Part shown: positions 19,875-28,703 of the stretch, piece after piece | How the letters are laid out: every line of letters begins with the position of its first letter | Position numbering within the stretch: position 1 is the first letter of the stretch | Source: Anderseniella sp963700895 | Lineage (GTDB): Bacteria > Pseudomonadota > Alphaproteobacteria > Rhizobiales > Aestuariivirgaceae | NCBI GenBank assembly: GCA_963700895.1 | Contig: CAVOZI010000027.1 | Location: 1 to 64,000, forward strand | Direction of reading: 5' to 3' | DNA: 64,000 nucleotides | Translations under genes and position numbers: made by a program | The notes under the pieces: generated by a model | Seen by the model: the letters and a program-made list of their open reading frames with translations, nothing else | Told to the model about the DNA's origin: nothing | The model's database searches: none

Positions 19875-20807
19875 ATGACCCGCCATCGTGTACTGGTGAT
19901 CGGCAGGACCGGGCAGGTGGCAACCGCGCTGCAGCAGGTCGCTGCAACCTCAGACCTGTCCTGGCACTTTGCCAACCGTGCCGAGGCGGACCTTCAGTCT
20001 GCCAGGAGCCTGTCGAAGTGCGCCATGGCGCAGCAGCCGGACCTGGTTATCAATTGTGCCGCCTACACGGCGGTCGACCAGGCTGAATCGGAGATCGAGC
20101 TGGCCCACGACATTAATGAGCACGGGCCCGCACGACTGGCCAACATCTGTGCTATGCTTGAGGTGCCGCTCATCCACCTGTCGACCGATTACGTGTTTCC
20201 AGGCACCGCAACGCGGCCCTACCGCGAAGACGATCCGCTTGGCCCGCGCAATGTCTACGGTCGTTCCAAGGCGGCCGGCGAACAGGCGGTGCGCGAACGC
20301 TTGCGACGGCACCTGATCCTGCGGCTGGCCTGGGTGTATGGCGGAACCGGCCGCAACTTCCTCAATACGATGTTGCGGCTGGGGAGCGAACATTCCTCGT
20401 TGAACATTGTCGATGACCAGGTCGGCAGCCCGAGTTATGCCGGAGACCTTGCTCGCTGGATCGCGGACATTGCGGCCCAAGTGCTGGAGCAACCGGATGA
20501 CGATGTGTGGGGAACCTACCACCTGACCCATGCCGACCAGACGACATGGTGCGGTTTTGCGCGCGCCATCTTCGCGCACACGGCAGCCGCCGGCCGTCCG
20601 TCGGTGACCGTCAACCCGATCTCCACGGCCGGGTATCCCACGCCGGCAGCTCGTCCGGCCTGGTCGGTTCTCGACTGCAGCAAGGTGCGCGCAACCTTTG
20701 GCCTGACGCTGAGGCCCTGGGAGGAAGGGCTTTCAGCCTGCATGGCAAACATCTTGCACGATCAGGCCCGGGCGAACCGGCTATCCACGGAGTACGAGGC
20801 AAAATGA
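19875..20807 (+). CDS. rmlD: dTDP-4-dehydrorhamnose reductase
   Basis: Last step of dTDP-L-rhamnose synthesis, an NAD(P)H-dependent SDR. Intact, 310 residues. The nucleotide-binding start is RHRVLVIGRTGQVATALQQV (the usual GxxGQ pattern). Further motifs are INCAAYTAVDQAES, HLSTDYVFPGT and the Tyr/Lys site VYGRSKAAGEQAV. The stop codon overlaps the rmlA start (ATGA), so translation is coupled. It is the only unbroken member of the four rml genes. Confidence 0.93.
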   Translation: MTRHRVLVIGRTGQVATALQQVAATSDLSWHFANRAEADLQSARSLSKCAMAQQPDLVINCAAYTAVDQAESEIELAHDINEHGPARLANICAMLEVPLIHLSTDYVFPGTATRPYREDDPLGPRNVYGRSKAAGEQAVRERLRRHLILRLAWVYGGTGRNFLNTMLRLGSEHSSLNIVDDQVGSPSYAGDLARWIADIAAQVLEQPDDDVWGTYHLTHADQTTWCGFARAIFAHTAAAGRPSVTVNPISTAGYPTPAARPAWSVLDCSKVRATFGLTLRPWEEGLSACMANILHDQARANRLSTEYEAK

Positions 20808-21674
20808 AAGGCATCATCCTGGCAGGCGGGGCAGGCACACGTCTCTACCCGGTGACACTGGCGGTGAGCAAGCAGTCTCTGCCGGTCTACGACAAGCCGC
20901 TTGTCTATTATCCGCTCAGCACGCTGATGCTGGCCGGCATTCGCGACATCCTGCTGATCTCGACGCCGCACGATATCGCTGGCTTCGAGAAGCTGCTCGG
21001 CGACGGCAGTCAGTGGGGGGTTTCGATTTGCTTACGCCGTGCAGCCACGGCCCGAGGGCCTTGCACAGGCATTCCTGGTCGGCGAGGAGTTTATTGCCGG
21101 CGACAGATGTGCCCTGGTGCTTGGCGACAATATCTTCTTCGGTCACGGGTTGACCGATCAGTTACGCCGTGCTGCAAGCCTCGAGTCGGGGGCGACCGTG
21201 TTTGCCTACTACGTCACCGATCCGGAGCGCTACGGGGTAGTCGAGTTCAATGATCAGGGACAGGCGCTGTCAATCGAGGAAAAGCCCGCTGCACCCCGAT
21301 CGCGTTGGGCCGTCACGGGATTGTATTTCTATGACGAGCAGATCGTCGATATTGCGAAGTCAATCCGACCGTCTCTACGCGGAGAACTCGAGATCACCGA
21401 TGTGAACAATACCTACCTCGGCAAAGGCCAGCTGCAGGTCGAGAAGATGGGCCGGGGGTATGCCTGGTTTGATACCGGAACCCATGACAGCCTTCTTGAT
21501 GCTGCGAACTTCGTGCGCACGATCGAGGTGCGCCAGGGCCTCAAGATTGCCTGCCCCGAGGAAGTGGCCTTGCTGAATGCTTATATTGACACCGATCAGG
21601 TGCTGAAACTGGCGCAGACCCGCTATGCGAAGTCGAGCTACGCAGAATACCTGAAGGGTCTGGTGCAGCCTTGA
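20804..21674 (+). CDS. rmlA: Glucose-1-phosphate thymidylyltransferase, frameshifted
   Basis: First step of dTDP-L-rhamnose synthesis. Start KGIILAGGAGTRLYPVTLAV with the nucleotidyltransferase signature, then SKQSLPVYDKPLVYYPLSTL. One extra base in the TTT after WGV near 21024 shifts the frame; it resumes with RFAYAVQPRPEGLAQAFLVG, LVLGDNIFFGHGL (metal-binding Asp), LEITDVNNTYL and AWFDTGTHDSLLDA. About 290 residues. It overlaps rmlD by four bases. A decayed piece of an rmlA-like gene is also present near 34.2 kb. Confidence 0.9.
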
Positions 21675-21863
21675 TGAACAGGTCTCATTTGTTAAATCAG
21701 CCACATTGCCTGATGCCCCAGCTATCAGGAAATTCACTCAGAGATCGAGTGCTGACGATATTCAGTTTTCTTTCCGGCAACTATGTTTCCGTTGTTGCTT
21801 AACCTGATCGAAACAAGAATGTGTCATTCTATGACTTTGTGACCAGCTGAAGGTTCAAAGGTA

Positions 21864-22316
21864 ATGTCGCTCAGCGTTCCAAGAACAGTCCTGATAGTCG
21901 AGGATAGCGAAATTTACCTCGATATTCTCGAGGTAGCATTGCGGAAAGTTGGTGTGATCCATGTGTTCAGGGCGAGGGACGGCCATGAGGCAAAGCGCCT
22001 GATGTCAGGGCGTGCACACTCCATCGATTTGATCTTGATGGATCTCTGCCTGCCTGACCTGGATGGTATCGAGCTGCTGGACCATTTCGATGACTGCCAG
22101 GCTGACACGCGCCTGCTGTTGCTGTCTGGCATGCCACGACACCTGCTCGACATGGCCACGGAACTCGCCGAGGCAAAGGGGTTGCACCTGATCGGGGGGC
22201 TGCAGAAGCCGGTTTCCATCTCCGCCTTGATGGATATGGTGAGGGGTCAGGATTGGAACTCGACCCGACCTGCGACGGCCGGGCACAGTCTCGATGGACG
22301 CCTCTCGGAGCGTTGA
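21864..22316 (+). CDS. Single-domain response regulator (receiver)
   Basis: 150 residues, receiver domain only. TVLIVEDSEIYLDILEVAL carries the acidic pair, LILMDLCLPDLDGIELL the phosphorylatable Asp, LLLLSGMP the conserved Ser/Thr switch and LIGGLQKPVSISALM the Lys. No output domain follows, so it would act through a partner, as phosphoacceptor or protein-protein switch. No histidine kinase is next to it. A partial second copy of this gene lies at 24913-25070. Confidence 0.85.
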   Translation: MSLSVPRTVLIVEDSEIYLDILEVALRKVGVIHVFRARDGHEAKRLMSGRAHSIDLILMDLCLPDLDGIELLDHFDDCQADTRLLLLSGMPRHLLDMATELAEAKGLHLIGGLQKPVSISALMDMVRGQDWNSTRPATAGHSLDGRLSER

Positions 22317-22357
22317 ATCTGACCGAAACCGGGGGGTCTTTTGCAGGTAAAGGCATG
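22112..22357. repeat. Duplicated segment C, copy 1 (receiver gene 3' half)
   Basis: Covers the C-terminal half of the receiver gene and the bases up to the start of the L,D-transpeptidase fragment. It is repeated at 24913-25186 with few substitutions and one insertion of about 25-30 bases. Confidence 0.8.
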
Positions 22358-22576
22358 ACCAACCTGCATTCCGGCGCCATCGTCGTCGATTCAACCAACC
22401 GCTTCCTGTACGTACAACTCGATCGCGGCCGCGCCGTGCGCTTCGGGGTGGCGGTGGGCCGAGAGGAGTTTGGCTGGTCGGGCCAGGCCAAGATCATGCG
22501 CAAGGTGATGTGGCCGACGTTGACACTTCCAGAACTCGATGATCGCGCGCGACAATTCGCTGGCAAAGTATACTAG
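22355..22576 (+). pseudogene. L,D-transpeptidase (YkuD), N-terminal fragment
   Basis: 73 residues reading SGAIVVDSTNRFLYVQLDRG, then RAVRFGVAVGREEFGWSGQA and KIMRKVMWPTLTLPEL. This is the start of a YkuD catalytic domain, which should continue to HGTN and SxGCIRM motifs. Instead it ends at a stop soon after. The catalytic half is missing here but a fitting piece lies at 9374-9538, so this half alone cannot be an active enzyme. Confidence 0.8.
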
Positions 22577-22839
22577 GCCTTCTTCGGAACTGGCTCTGCA
22601 GCCGCGGCCTCTTTATCATCCTCTCTTCGTTGCAGCCAGGGCGGCAGAGGCTCCTCGCTTGTCTCCCAGTCCGAACTTTTGGGCTTGTCGGAAGCTGCAA
22701 CGATGACAGCAAGCCTCTGCAGACAGTCGAGGAGGGCTCTTGCGTCGTACTCGTCAAACCGCCCGCCTGATGTGACATGGCGCTCAAGACAGTCCAGCTC
22801 TTCCTGGATGGTCAGGATGGCAAGCTCGATATCGGACAT
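22573..22839 (-). CDS. Small hypothetical protein
   Basis: 88 residues from the ATG at 22839 (SDIELAILTIQEELDCLERH, then DARALLDCLQRLAVIVAASD), mostly helical with a charged Ala/Glu-rich tail. No family recognised. It is convergent with the L,D-transpeptidase fragment and overlaps its end by a few bases. The frame stays open upstream to 23274, but that part has no protein-like composition, so the shorter start is preferred. Confidence 0.4.
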   Translation of the reverse strand: MSDIELAILTIQEELDCLERHVTSGGRFDEYDARALLDCLQRLAVIVAASDKPKSSDWETSEEPLPPWLQRREDDKEAAAAEPVPKKA

Positions 22840-23321
22840 GTAGTTCAGTCGGGACACGACACTGCGAGCCTCCTGATCTGTACCTGTTTGTACGTACTCG
22901 CCCGGACTTGATCGTTGTGCCTGATCAGCAAAACAGGATACCACAGATCCCGCCCCCGAAGAAGGCTGAGCTTGTCGACCTTGACCGCCCACCCTATACG
23001 GTGAAGGGGTATTGACAGGGCTGCGAAAGCCATCGCGGCCGACGCACCTGAATTTTTTACAGACTTTGAACGTCCCCGCTTGCCCCGTTTGGGGGATAAC
23101 GGAGAAGTCTTTCAGGCTGATATTGACCGGGAAGACATGCCCGTGTCCACCGATGGACTGCCAACCTCGCGTGTTGCCTTGCACTCGGGGCTGGCGGAAC
23201 CGAAGGAGCAGGAAGCTGACGCACTGCAGATCCTGGTCAGGCAATGCCTCGGCCGCGGTGTGGCTGGATTGCAATCTGAACGGGGTGTCCTCGTCGTCCG
23301 GTGAGGTGCCAAATCGTTAGA
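22840..23321. other. Region without clear gene
   Basis: About 480 bases. A plus-strand frame at 23080-23304 (TTG start) and a minus-strand frame are open but neither shows a recognisable motif or ribosome binding site. Left unannotated. Confidence 0.4.
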
Positions 23322-24605
23322 TCAGCGACCGGAATACATCGGAAGGGCGGAGATGCGCCGGTCGATTTCGTCGACCATGGCCTTGTAGGCATCGCTGTCC
23401 ATGTCAGAGAACTGTCGGCTGAACTCACGCTCCGACATGCCGGATGGCAGATGCCCGATTGACGGCATGATGACCAGTTCATCGCTCAGCTGTTCGAGCA
23501 TGCGGGCGAGTCGCACCTGGTCTGCGTCAAGCATAGCCTGTGCGAAGGCGACGCCGGCCCGGTCAGCCGCAAGATCATCGAAACTGAAGCCGCTGCCGCC
23601 GGCACTGCTGTCGAGCAGTTCCTTCAGTTCGCCGATGGCGAAGGCAACACCACTGTCAGCTGCCGCGTGCAGGCCGGCGGAAATGACGAAGTGCTGGGCG
23701 AGATCACGGCGCCCAAGCAGCGTGACTTTGTTGCAACCGGTGCCTACGGCAGCGTCTGACGGCGCAACAGAGCCGACGATTTCCTGAAAGCGTGGGTGGC
23801 CGCAGGCAATGGCGATTGCGAACAGCGCAGCTTTCACTTCATCGGCCTGCTTGGTTTGCGTGGCGCGCCGGGACGCAAGGCCGAGTGCATGATCAAGCAC
23901 TGGAACCAGGGAGCCGGTGCCGGATAGCTGGCCGTTGGCGACAGATACCTCGATGGTCTCGACATAGGCGCGGATATGTTCCGGTTGGCTGAGGCCCGCA
24001 GCGGATCGCGCGGCGCTCCTGGCACGCTCGGCGAGAACCTGACGCTGATCCGGGTCCAGCCCGATGCCAAGCACGATCTTCTTCTCCTCGATATCCACCT
24101 TGTCGATTAGGCCGAGGGCTGCGTGGCCAAGTCTGTCCCCGAGCGCAAGGTCCAGTGCATATGCCAAGGACGGAAGGATGATCCAGGGTGGCAGCTCGTA
24201 CGGACCAAGTCTGACCGAGCCGAGCTGCAATCCGCGGTCTGATCGCGGCACGGTCACCGCAAGGTTCAGCCACTTGCCGCCGGACAGGCGCGACAGGTCG
24301 GCTGACAGCTGTATGTGGACTTTGTTGCCGGAAACGCTTGCCTGTCCCCGCACCTCTTTGAGTGGGCGCAGTCCGGTAGCCAGTATGCTGTTCAGGTCTG
24401 CTTCTGATAGTACCAATGAATCTTCACCACGGTCTCCGCTGAGGGCGCGCATCTTGCGTACAACGGCTCGGGTGCGGGTCGCCGCGGCGTGTGAACTGAC
24501 CAGTTGCTGCCGGACTAGGGGGGCCGGCTCCATCGCTGCCAGGATCAGCGCCGGCGGCGCCGTCAGCACGGCGAGAAGGATCAAAAAGAAAAACCAGCGC
24601 TTCAT
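23322..24605 (-). CDS. Conserved hypothetical envelope protein with N-terminal signal anchor
   Basis: 427 residues, intact. The N-terminus KRWFFFLILLAVLTAPPALIL is a signal peptide or membrane anchor, so the bulk is periplasmic. Recognisable only in general terms: a lipid-binding-like first part (SEADLNSILATGLRPLKEV, then LGPYELPPWIILPSLAYALD) followed by an alpha-helical second half (GSVAPSDAAVGTGCNKVTLL, RRDLAQHFVISAGLHAAAD). I do not recognise the family with certainty. It stands alone on the minus strand, but its good codon structure says it is real and functional. Confidence 0.75.
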   Translation of the reverse strand: MKRWFFFLILLAVLTAPPALILAAMEPAPLVRQQLVSSHAAATRTRAVVRKMRALSGDRGEDSLVLSEADLNSILATGLRPLKEVRGQASVSGNKVHIQLSADLSRLSGGKWLNLAVTVPRSDRGLQLGSVRLGPYELPPWIILPSLAYALDLALGDRLGHAALGLIDKVDIEEKKIVLGIGLDPDQRQVLAERARSAARSAAGLSQPEHIRAYVETIEVSVANGQLSGTGSLVPVLDHALGLASRRATQTKQADEVKAALFAIAIACGHPRFQEIVGSVAPSDAAVGTGCNKVTLLGRRDLAQHFVISAGLHAAADSGVAFAIGELKELLDSSAGGSGFSFDDLAADRAGVAFAQAMLDADQVRLARMLEQLSDELVIMPSIGHLPSGMSEREFSRQFSDMDSDAYKAMVDEIDRRISALPMYSGR

Positions 24606-24744
24606 CGTCAGGCAGGGCCAGCAAGGATCGTTTCCGAGAACATATTGCTTACAAACTACAGATATCGGGTAAGAGTGCGAGGCCGGGGTCGGGCCAGCGA
24701 CCGGATGCCGATTCAGTGGTCCGCCGCTCGGGATTGAAGCAGAC

Positions 24745-24877
24745 CCAGTTCCACTGGCCCGGGTTGGCGTAGCGTGTCGCCGCGCAACCAGTCCAGGTCA
24801 GTTTAAATACCCTCTCATACAACGCCCTGATTGCCTACACGCATGTGCTGGCCAAACAGGGCTGAGATTTCGGGGGT
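24745..24877. repeat. Diverged repeat B, copy 2
   Basis: Matches 9750-9882 in the same orientation. It lies directly next to the partial receiver-gene copy. Confidence 0.6.
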
Positions 24878-24912
24878 TATGTCACGCTGGACAAGATTGC
24901 CAGCCATATCAT

Positions 24913-25186
24913 CCTGCTGTTGCTGTCTGGCATGCCACGGCACCTGCTCGACATGGCCGCGGAACTCGCCGAGGCAAGGGGATTGCGCCTGATCGGGGGG
25001 CTGCAGAAGCCCGTTTCCATCTCCTCCTTGATGGATATGGTGAAGGGTCAGGATTGGAACTCGACCTGACCTGCGACGGCCGGGCACAGCTTCGAGGGAC
25101 GCCTCTCGGCGCGTTGAACACCCCCACTTCCATGGTGAATTGAAGGCCTGACCAAGACCGGGGCCTCTTTTGCAGGTAAAGGCATG
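24913..25186 (+). pseudogene. Duplicated segment C, copy 2: truncated receiver gene
   Basis: Begins inside the coding sequence at LLLLSGMPRHLLDMAAELAE, continues LRLIGGLQKPVSISSLMDMV, and ends at a stop after DWNST. No start, no phosphorylatable Asp. It extends through the same downstream bases (GCAGGTAAAGGCATG) that in copy 1 begin the L,D-transpeptidase fragment, showing that the whole neighbourhood was duplicated. Confidence 0.85.
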
Positions 25187-25564
25187 TCCGAGGAGCAAAT
25201 TACCAAGCTCCTGGTGTACTCGTACATCGCCTGCAATCTTACAAATCAGGACCGAGGACGAGCAGACTGGTTGGGCGGGATGTTTGGGATCGATGTGTTC
25301 GATCATGTATATGAGTGTGGTTTAGCCAGGAAAACCTATTGCAAGAACTTTTTTGATTTCTAAACAAGAACATATTTTTTCAAGTTTTCTCCATCGGTAC
25401 CTCAATGCATAAAGTCGGCATGGAAATTTCTCATTTATTTTCATGAATTCCATTAATTCCTCGGAATTTTTAATATCACTTCTGTTCAAGGTCACTAAAT
25501 AGATATGACGGTGTTCAGATATTGATCTTCTAACACCTCATTCATTTAACAAAGGACATAAAAA

Positions 25565-26005
25565 ATGAAAAAGAAAAATTCTCTTATTATAGAATGCAAT
25601 CAACGGGTTGATCTGGTGGAACAGGATCAATCTGGTGTGCTGACGTCACCTGCGTCCAATGCCAAACTGGACTGTGGTCGCGAAGATCTGCACCAGGTAC
25701 CTGTCAAGGTACACAAACGCGATGGCGACTTGGAAGAGTTCTACAACACCGACATGGCCGAAGTCACATTTCAGATCCAATGCATTCGACGGGAGCAGTG
25801 CAACCTGATCAGGAATGCATTGGATGACATTGTCGGGCTTGCACTGGCAAGACACAGGTACCACAGAGGTGGATCAATCAACCGCGAGACAGAGTTGCTT
25901 GTGGAGAAGGTGTCAGCGATGTTGTTGGACGGAGCGTTGGATGACAACCCAACAATGGTTGAGTACATGAAGAGCTTACTGGAGGTAGTCTGCACGTCTC
26001 GCTAG
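25565..26005 (+). CDS. Hypothetical protein
   Basis: 146 residues. The start has a good ribosome binding site (AAAGGA, 7 bases before the ATG) and an AT-rich upstream region. Sequence: KKKNSLIIECNQRVDLVEQD, DMAEVTFQIQCIRREQCNLI, then MLLDGALDDNPTMVEYMKSL. No signal peptide or membrane segment; no family recognised. Its upstream GTCACTAAATA box is shared with the gene at 26711, suggesting common regulation or a shared origin. Confidence 0.55.
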   Translation: MKKKNSLIIECNQRVDLVEQDQSGVLTSPASNAKLDCGREDLHQVPVKVHKRDGDLEEFYNTDMAEVTFQIQCIRREQCNLIRNALDDIVGLALARHRYHRGGSINRETELLVEKVSAMLLDGALDDNPTMVEYMKSLLEVVCTSR

Positions 26006-26054
26006 ATAGCCTCGACGCCCAGTATTGCAGCAGGTGAAAATTGATTATTGCAAC

Positions 26055-26297
26055 ATGCAGCAGCGTATCCGGGAATGCGAATTGCATCGGCAAATTATCC
26101 TGACGGGTTGTCGGAAGATTGACCCGTCAAGGGCAGCCTTCATCGAACAACAAAGTAACGAGGCCATTGCGGCAGTACCTTGCATGCCTCCAGTCATGGC
26201 CTCTGTCGATAATGTGGTAGTAACCGGCAGGTCAGGTTCCAGTAGGGTGTCCGGGGTCAGAGAGTCGGCCAACACGGCTCCACCGCATTTGGGATAA
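26055..26297 (+). pseudogene. Truncated paralogue of the protein at 26711-27625
   Basis: The segment QRIRECELHRQIILTGCRKI followed by AAFIEQQSNEAIAAV aligns with QMCERQRQNVFRDFVFLSQA and AMLLEQRSNEAISVV in the downstream gene. Only this C-terminal piece remains; the N-terminal two thirds are missing. It lies between the hypothetical gene at 25565 and the full-length paralogue. Confidence 0.6.
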
Positions 26298-26710
26298 GCT
26301 GCCCTGCCAGCCATGCAAGTTCCGCTTCGTGACCTGTCTGAGGACTGGTCCGCATTGTTGAACCAGTACCCGGCTTCCCGGACAAGGTCTGGGCTGATGA
26401 GATCCAGCGGCGTGTGAACCATGGCCCATATGGCCTCTGTCCGCTGGCCCGGTGCCATTCTGCGTGAGCTGAAAAAATTGAGTTCATGCAGATCCGGCTG
26501 GCACACCTGCCAAGAAAGCAGGTGCACGTCACTGATGACGGCGGGCTTGTTCCGATCTGGAAGCGTGAATGGTCGCGATGCCGGCTGTCGGAACTAACTT
26601 GCGGCAGATCGGCGCTTCGGCCGCCAGAGTCACTAAATACACATACCGGGCACAGCATCCTGCATGTCAGTGATGCCTGTGTCCCCATCCATTAAATCCA
26701 AGGAGTAGAA

Positions 26711-27625
26711 ATGAGCAAAATTAATAACGATAAATCGACACAAATTACGACATCCAAAATCTCATCAAATATTGGATCGACCAATATTTATATCAAACGA
26801 TACCTTCCATATCTCGCCCATCCACCGATTCTGCCCACGGAAACGGGTGATGACTACTGGGTGCTGATGGACGAGCTATTCGCAGAACTCAAACCTGACG
26901 GCCTGCTGGAGGCCCAGTACATCGAGGATGTGGTCTATAACAGCTGGAAGATTCGAAAAATTAGACAGGTGCAGGCCAACCTCGTCAGGCAGGAGATAGT
27001 CGAAGTCGGAACGTTCGAACTATCACAGATACTTCACCTCGACAAACGCGCAATATTCGCAGAGTACGATACTGAGACAAAGGCTCTAGCGGCGGCAAAG
27101 ATCATGATGATGAAAGCAACGGCGGGTAACAAGGAGGTGGCCGATGCTATCGAGTTGGTGATGGTTGACTTGATCGGATTGTCGTGGGCGTGCTTGCAGG
27201 CACGGGCCATTGATCGTGTGCTGACCAGTTACAGCAGGTTCGAGCAAATGATCCAGATGTGCGAACGACAGCGGCAGAATGTCTTCAGGGACTTCGTCTT
27301 CCTCAGCCAAGCCAAGGCCATGTTACTGGAACAGCGGAGCAACGAGGCCATCTCGGTGGTGTCCGATACTGCCATACCCGGCACTGTCAATGTTGCACCG
27401 ATTGCAACGGAGTCATCGGGAGCCGGCAGCCTGAAGGTTGCTAAGCCTTCCAATGCGAGCAACACGAGTTCGGCGAACCACCTCCATGACGACTCTCAGC
27501 GCAGCGGTGGGGCTTTTCTCGTGGATGAGCAGGTGAATACTGCCGCAGCAGTCAGTATGACGTCTGCGTCGGTGGCTACAGCCAATACGGCTGGATCAAG
27601 CAGCGCGATGCCGGGCTCCACATGA
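26711..27625 (+). CDS. Hypothetical protein of the 'STGPRT'-associated helical family
   Basis: 304 residues with a good ribosome binding site (AAGGAG, 6 bases before the ATG). The core TGDDYWVLMDELFAELKPDG, then EAQYIEDVVYNSWKIRKIRQ matches the core of the gene at 10609 (AEFESIRNALIADLDP, TMLAENLVALEWESFRHRRL). A helical C-terminal part (FEQMIQMCERQRQNVFRDF) is followed by about 100 low-complexity Ser/Thr/Ala residues. The N-terminal basic STGPRT motif is absent. No known function. A truncated copy of its 3' part lies just upstream. Confidence 0.65.
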   Translation: MSKINNDKSTQITTSKISSNIGSTNIYIKRYLPYLAHPPILPTETGDDYWVLMDELFAELKPDGLLEAQYIEDVVYNSWKIRKIRQVQANLVRQEIVEVGTFELSQILHLDKRAIFAEYDTETKALAAAKIMMMKATAGNKEVADAIELVMVDLIGLSWACLQARAIDRVLTSYSRFEQMIQMCERQRQNVFRDFVFLSQAKAMLLEQRSNEAISVVSDTAIPGTVNVAPIATESSGAGSLKVAKPSNASNTSSANHLHDDSQRSGGAFLVDEQVNTAAAVSMTSASVATANTAGSSSAMPGST

Positions 27626-27698
27626 CAGCCCCCGCATTCGGCAGTAGGGGCCGAGTGGTGCTGGTATTGGAGCCCGCCTCAACGCCCGTACTCATGGA

Positions 27699-28145
27699 TT
27701 GTTCAGCCGGGTCGGGTTGTCCTGCGGAGTGTCCGTTCGGGTGCGGCAGTTGCGTGATGCCTATGCGAAGGACCCCTTGACTGCAGATGCACCAGGTTGC
27801 CTCGACGAACTGGCCGAGGTGCAGGCAAACATCGAGGATATACGCCTGGTTCGCCAGCAGCTGTGGCAAGTGATGCTCGATGCGGAGGGCCAGGATGGTG
27901 GACCTGGACCGGACCCGTCAGGCAGTCGCTGGTCTGGAAACGGCGAGCAAGAGGCAACTGATCAGGCGAGGGCGAACAACGTGACTTGCCAGACCCGCAA
28001 TGAGCATCTCGACACTTTGTCTCGCAAGTTGTTGAGCCTGTCGGGCTATCAGAGCAGGGCCGCGGGGCGGCGTCGCAAGCTTGTCCTGGAAGTTCTGCGA
28101 TGTCGCGCCCAGTCGCTTTCCAGTAGGCGAGCAGAAAGCCAATGA
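27699..28145 (+). CDS. Hypothetical protein, doubtful
   Basis: 148 residues. The middle part LDELAEVQANIEDIRLVRQQ and the end RAAGRRRKLVLEVLRCRAQ resemble the helical, basic C-termini of the 'STGPRT'-associated family, so it may be another decayed member. No clear ribosome binding site. An overlapping minus-strand frame is also open, so the call is weak. Confidence 0.3.
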   Translation: MFSRVGLSCGVSVRVRQLRDAYAKDPLTADAPGCLDELAEVQANIEDIRLVRQQLWQVMLDAEGQDGGPGPDPSGSRWSGNGEQEATDQARANNVTCQTRNEHLDTLSRKLLSLSGYQSRAAGRRRKLVLEVLRCRAQSLSSRRAESQ

Positions 28146-28703
28146 TCTCTAACTTGACAGCACGCGTAGTCGAGCTTTCCTTTGGCAGATCACAAGCCAT
28201 TGCCCGGTCTGCCCGGAACTTGTCATGACGCGCAATGTGATCTGCAAATCCGGGTGCAACATGCCCTGTTCATTTTAGAAGTATTTACAATAATTAGTTG
28301 ATTTATAATGAAAATTACTACTTTAGATTGATAATTTGCAAAACAAGGTCCTTGCACAAGCTGGAGATTGCACGGGTGATAGTCACCTTGCTGGGCCCGC
28401 GAGATTCTTGATATGGTCTGGCATGACACCTCCACTTCGGATCCGGCATTTCAGGATGGCTGGCGACGGATTCTCAGCAGGTGCTTCAGTCAGATTGATG
28501 CTTGGCTGGCCGCTATGCAGAAGCGCATAGAGCTCCTTTTTGCAACCTATAATTGCTTACGCTTTCGGATGACTCACCACTGTGAGGTTGTAACTTCAGC
28601 CGTCCGGTGTTGTGTTCATATCAAGGACTATTATAGCTGCGTTACGGACAGCCTGCAGTAGTCGATCATTTTCGCAGCGTGATGTACGTCAGCTGTTTTC
28701 AAG
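28146..28703. other. Region with repeat D copy 1
   Basis: About 560 bases, partly AT-rich (28260-28340), dominated by repeat D (28161-28530). No supported gene. Confidence 0.5.
28161..28530. repeat. Diverged repeat D, copy 1
   Basis: About 370 bases match 34338-34690. Best-conserved blocks are CACGCGTAGTCGAGCTTTCC, TTTGGCAGATCACAA and TCCGGGTGCAACATGCCCTG. Similarity continues through an AT-rich section and GCAAAACAAG.TCCTTGCA, then weakens. No conserved reading frame. It may be a regulatory or mobile-element remnant. It lies upstream of the S74 fragment; copy 2 lies upstream of the dioxygenase operon. Confidence 0.7.

Larger units (their letters stand above)
24606..25564. other. Region of remnants and AT-rich DNA
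   Basis: Holds repeat B copy 2 (24745-24877), duplicated segment C copy 2 (24913-25186), then an AT-rich stretch (about 25320-25560) that looks like the promoter region of the next gene. No intact gene. Confidence 0.55.

Noticed and set aside
22840..23274. N-terminal extension of the minus-strand gene at 22573-22839
   Set aside because: The frame is open, but residues are not protein-like and a good ATG with helical downstream sequence is present at 22839.
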